The notes beneath the pieces are model-generated. The model saw nothing but the letters and a program-made list of their open reading frames with translations. It was not told the origin of the DNA and ran no database searches. Source: CAZLWA01 sp964563165 (GTDB taxonomy: Bacteria; CLD3; SB21). From it: a DNA stretch of 7,319 bases. Location of the stretch: contig CAZLWA010000036.1 in assembly GCA_964563165.1 (NCBI GenBank), positions 1-7,319 on the forward strand. The letters run 5' to 3'. Within the stretch, counting starts at the first letter, position 1, and the number at the start of each line of letters is the position of its first letter. Positions 5,575 through 7,319 of the stretch are shown here, in pieces. Position numbers and translations under genes: made by a program.

Positions 5575-6810
5575 ATGAAAATTTACGCGATATTTACCAG
5601 CATTATTTTTTCATCAATCATTTTGATTCTCCTGTTTTCCTGCGAAGACAAGAAAAATAATAATAATAATTTGATTTCCGGAGACTCGACTAAAATTACC
5701 GACTACAATAATTGGAAGGTATTTTTAAAAAGAGACGGCCTCATTGGAGACCGACAGGAAGTGGATAACACCGGCCTTATCCTTGGATTCCGCGGGAATT
5801 CCGTATTATTTGTTTCGGGAATTTATGTCGGCGTCCAAAAACAAGGAACACCGTTTGTCTCAAAAGCCTACCCGTATACCTATCCCGCAGAATTTCAGCC
5901 GGGTTACATTGTGAATGATACGCCGGCCAATATCGATCAGCTGCAAGCGTCGCCCTCCAATCAAAGTTTTATCTATCTCATCGACCAAACGCAATCCGGT
6001 CACGATTGGCTTAACTGGCCTATTGCTTTCGGAGCACCAGCCATCGGAAATTTACCTAAACTTATTTCAGATGCCGACACGTGGACCGTCTACAATGATC
6101 TTGATTCTTTACGCCATGGGTCACAAACCAGTTATCCAAGATATGGAAACGCCAACGCAGTTTTGGGAATTCAAGTCAGTCAAAGTACGTATCAGTTCAG
6201 TAACGCATCAAGTTCAGATGCGGTATACATTCATTTACGGCTAACCAACAAAAGTAACCATACGTATCCTCAATCTTTTATTGGTTATATCTGCGATTTT
6301 GACATTCAGTGTCTTTTCAATCTATTAGCGTCAGATACACTGCGAAATACGGCGTATCTTTACTGTTCAGATTCTACATTTGGTGTGGCCGTCGGGGCAC
6401 AACTTCTCTATTGTTCAGAACTAAATGGCACTCAAGTAATTCCCGCCGCCATGACATGGTATATTAAAAATATTGATGAAGCTGCGAATGATGCCGGACA
6501 ATATAATCTACTCAAGGGATTGCAGAGAGACGGAAGTCCGCGCACGTACGGAGCGTCTTACAAAAGCCAGTACGATTTTCCCGGCGATCCTGTGACGGGA
6601 ACCGGCATATTGGATACGCTTGCATCGGACTATCGGACACTCATATCAGCCGGACCTTTCACATGGAATCCGGGTCAGACCGTTGAAGTCGTTTTTTCTC
6701 TTGTCGGCGGCACCGGCGCTAACCGCTCTGCGGCCATTACAAATCTCAGGCAAAATGCCGACGCGATTGCTGCAGATTTCAAAAATAATATAGTTAATTT
6801 AATTCACTGA
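5575..6810 (+). CDS. Lipoprotein of unknown function, Asn-rich linker
   Basis: This 411-residue protein has a lipoprotein signal peptide: MKIY, a hydrophobic core (about 5-21) and the lipobox 'LFSC', with Cys23 as the predicted lipidated residue. An Asn-rich spacer (about 24-33) follows, so the mature protein should be anchored to a membrane on the periplasmic or outer side. The body has no membrane helix and looks beta-rich. Two segments, 'DADTWTVYND' (166-175) followed by 'LGIQVSQSTYQF', and 'GPFTWNPGQTVEVVFSL' (from about 360), recall from memory a large uncharacterised family of secreted proteins in Ignavibacteria and related phyla, many with a C-terminal secretion-sorting domain; this one has none and ends at 'NLIH'. 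No catalytic motif is recognised. Purine-rich AAGAAGAAG just upstream can serve as ribosome binding site. It follows the permeases by 90 bases on the same strand and may be co-transcribed, but a role as transporter cargo or partner is only a guess. Confidence 0.8.
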   Translation: MKIYAIFTSIIFSSIILILLFSCEDKKNNNNNLISGDSTKITDYNNWKVFLKRDGLIGDRQEVDNTGLILGFRGNSVLFVSGIYVGVQKQGTPFVSKAYPYTYPAEFQPGYIVNDTPANIDQLQASPSNQSFIYLIDQTQSGHDWLNWPIAFGAPAIGNLPKLISDADTWTVYNDLDSLRHGSQTSYPRYGNANAVLGIQVSQSTYQFSNASSSDAVYIHLRLTNKSNHTYPQSFIGYICDFDIQCLFNLLASDTLRNTAYLYCSDSTFGVAVGAQLLYCSELNGTQVIPAAMTWYIKNIDEAANDAGQYNLLKGLQRDGSPRTYGASYKSQYDFPGDPVTGTGILDTLASDYRTLISAGPFTWNPGQTVEVVFSLVGGTGANRSAAITNLRQNADAIAADFKNNIVNLIH

Positions 6811-6904
6811 TATTATTTAGTAAAATCTCTTCATCCCACGTTTCCCGCTTGGACGTTTGAATCTTACCTATTGAACCGCAAACAAAATATTACTAATTTT
6901 TTAT

Positions 6905-6928
6905 GCGGCCCACATCCGCGGCCTTTTT
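6905..6928 (+). terminator. Weak hairpin followed by five T's, possible terminator
   Basis: GCGGCC occurs twice (6905-6910 and 6918-6923) and is followed by TTTTT (6924-6928). GGCC can pair with the second GGCC (loop of nine), or GCGG with CCGC at 6916-6919 (loop of seven). The stem is only four GC pairs, so this is a weak candidate. It lies between the lipoprotein and the next gene, where an operon end is plausible. Confidence 0.3.
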
Positions 6929-6966
6929 GCAAAGTTTCAAACCAAATTTGTTGAATAAGGAGCCTC

Positions 6967-7319
6967 ATGAAAAAGATCGGAATTTTATTCGGACAGGAAA
7001 GTACCTTTCCGCAGGCTTTTGTGGATCGTGTGAATTCTAAAAAAGAAAGCGGCATTAAAGCGGAATTTGTCAAGATCGACAAAGTCATTCAATCGGAAGC
7101 GACGGATTACGCCGTGATCATTGACCGCATTTCGCAGGACGTTCCTTTTTACCGGGGCTATCTGAAGAATGCCGCGCTGAGCGGCACGGCGGTGATCAAT
7201 AATCCGTTCTGGTGGAGCGCCGATGAAAAATTCTTTAATAATGCGCTGGCCATCCGGCTCGGTGTGCCCGTTCCGAAGACCGTTCTTCTGCCCTCCAATC
7301 AGCATCCGCCCGATACGAA
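6967..7319 (+). CDS. Probable ATP-grasp/RimK-like enzyme, N-terminal part (partial)
   Basis: ATG 6967, preceded by a strong AAGGAG (6957-6962), opens a frame of 117 codons that is still open at the right edge. It begins MKKIGILFGQESTFPQAF and contains 'YAVIIDRISQDVPFY', 'NNPFWWSADEKFFNNALA' and 'GVPVPKTVLLPS'. The order is that of a pre-ATP-grasp domain: an N-terminal beta-alpha unit, a 'viNnp...ad.K..n..la..lGvpvPkT' linker, then the ATP-binding region, which lies beyond the window. RimK/glutathione-synthetase-like ligases share this 'K...LGVPVPKT' hinge. The conserved 'IDRISQDVPFYR' segment suggests a specific subfamily that I recall only as conserved hypothetical proteins. The substrate is unknown. 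It is probably transcribed separately from the export operon, since a 156-base gap with a possible terminator precedes it. Confidence 0.7.
   Translation, partial: MKKIGILFGQESTFPQAFVDRVNSKKESGIKAEFVKIDKVIQSEATDYAVIIDRISQDVPFYRGYLKNAALSGTAVINNPFWWSADEKFFNNALAIRLGVPVPKTVLLPSNQHPPDT

Noticed and set aside
6783..6818. AT-only inverted repeat around the lipoprotein stop codon (AAATAATAT with ATATTATTT)
   Set aside because: The nine-pair stem has no GC pair, an 18-base loop and no T-tract after it, so it is too weak to call a terminator.

Overview
The window carries one + strand gene cluster built around a MacAB-type ABC export system. It shows a cut-off LytTR response regulator at the left edge (1-81), a membrane-fusion (HlyD/MacA-like) adaptor (241-1476), an ABC ATPase (1971-2642), two separate MacB/FtsX-type permeases (3094-4251 and 4315-5484), a lipoprotein of unknown function (5575-6810) and the start of an ATP-grasp-like protein that runs off the right edge (6967-7319). 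I found no convincing minus-strand gene, no structural RNA gene and no CRISPR array.

The organism looks like a member of the FCB superphylum (Bacteroidota/Ignavibacteria/Chlorobi-like or a related candidate phylum). The reasons are the S23-type four-helix-bundle genes, the lipoprotein with an Asn-rich linker and a body resembling a secreted family I associate from memory with Ignavibacteria-like genomes, the LytTR regulator and the moderate GC content. This is an inference from family resemblance, not a search result.

The most unusual part is how the export operon is interrupted. The adaptor/ATPase gap and the ATPase/permease gap each hold a gene for a small four-helix-bundle protein (23S rRNA intervening-sequence protein family, S23/IVP). 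Each of these genes sits between imperfect inverted repeats: 36-nt arms at 1470-1505 and 1899-1934, and 33-nt arms at 2645-2677 and 3048-3080. The two repeat pairs differ in sequence, but both are built of roughly 7-bp units. The first S23 gene is broken by a one-base frameshift near 1640; the second is intact. A third array of five 7-bp units (5490-5524), similar to the second type but without an S23 gene, lies after the second permease. The stop codons of the adaptor, ATPase, second permease and second S23 gene lie in or directly against these repeats.

The arrangement resembles the S23 open reading frames inside stem-loop intervening sequences of 23S rRNA, but here the cassettes lie between protein-coding genes. 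Whether they are mobile, or processed from the mRNA, cannot be told from this sequence alone.

Functionally, the adaptor, one ATPase and two permeases would make an inner-membrane complex of the MacB/LolCDE class (efflux or lipoprotein/lipid export). No outer-membrane channel gene is visible here. The LytTR regulator just upstream may control the operon.
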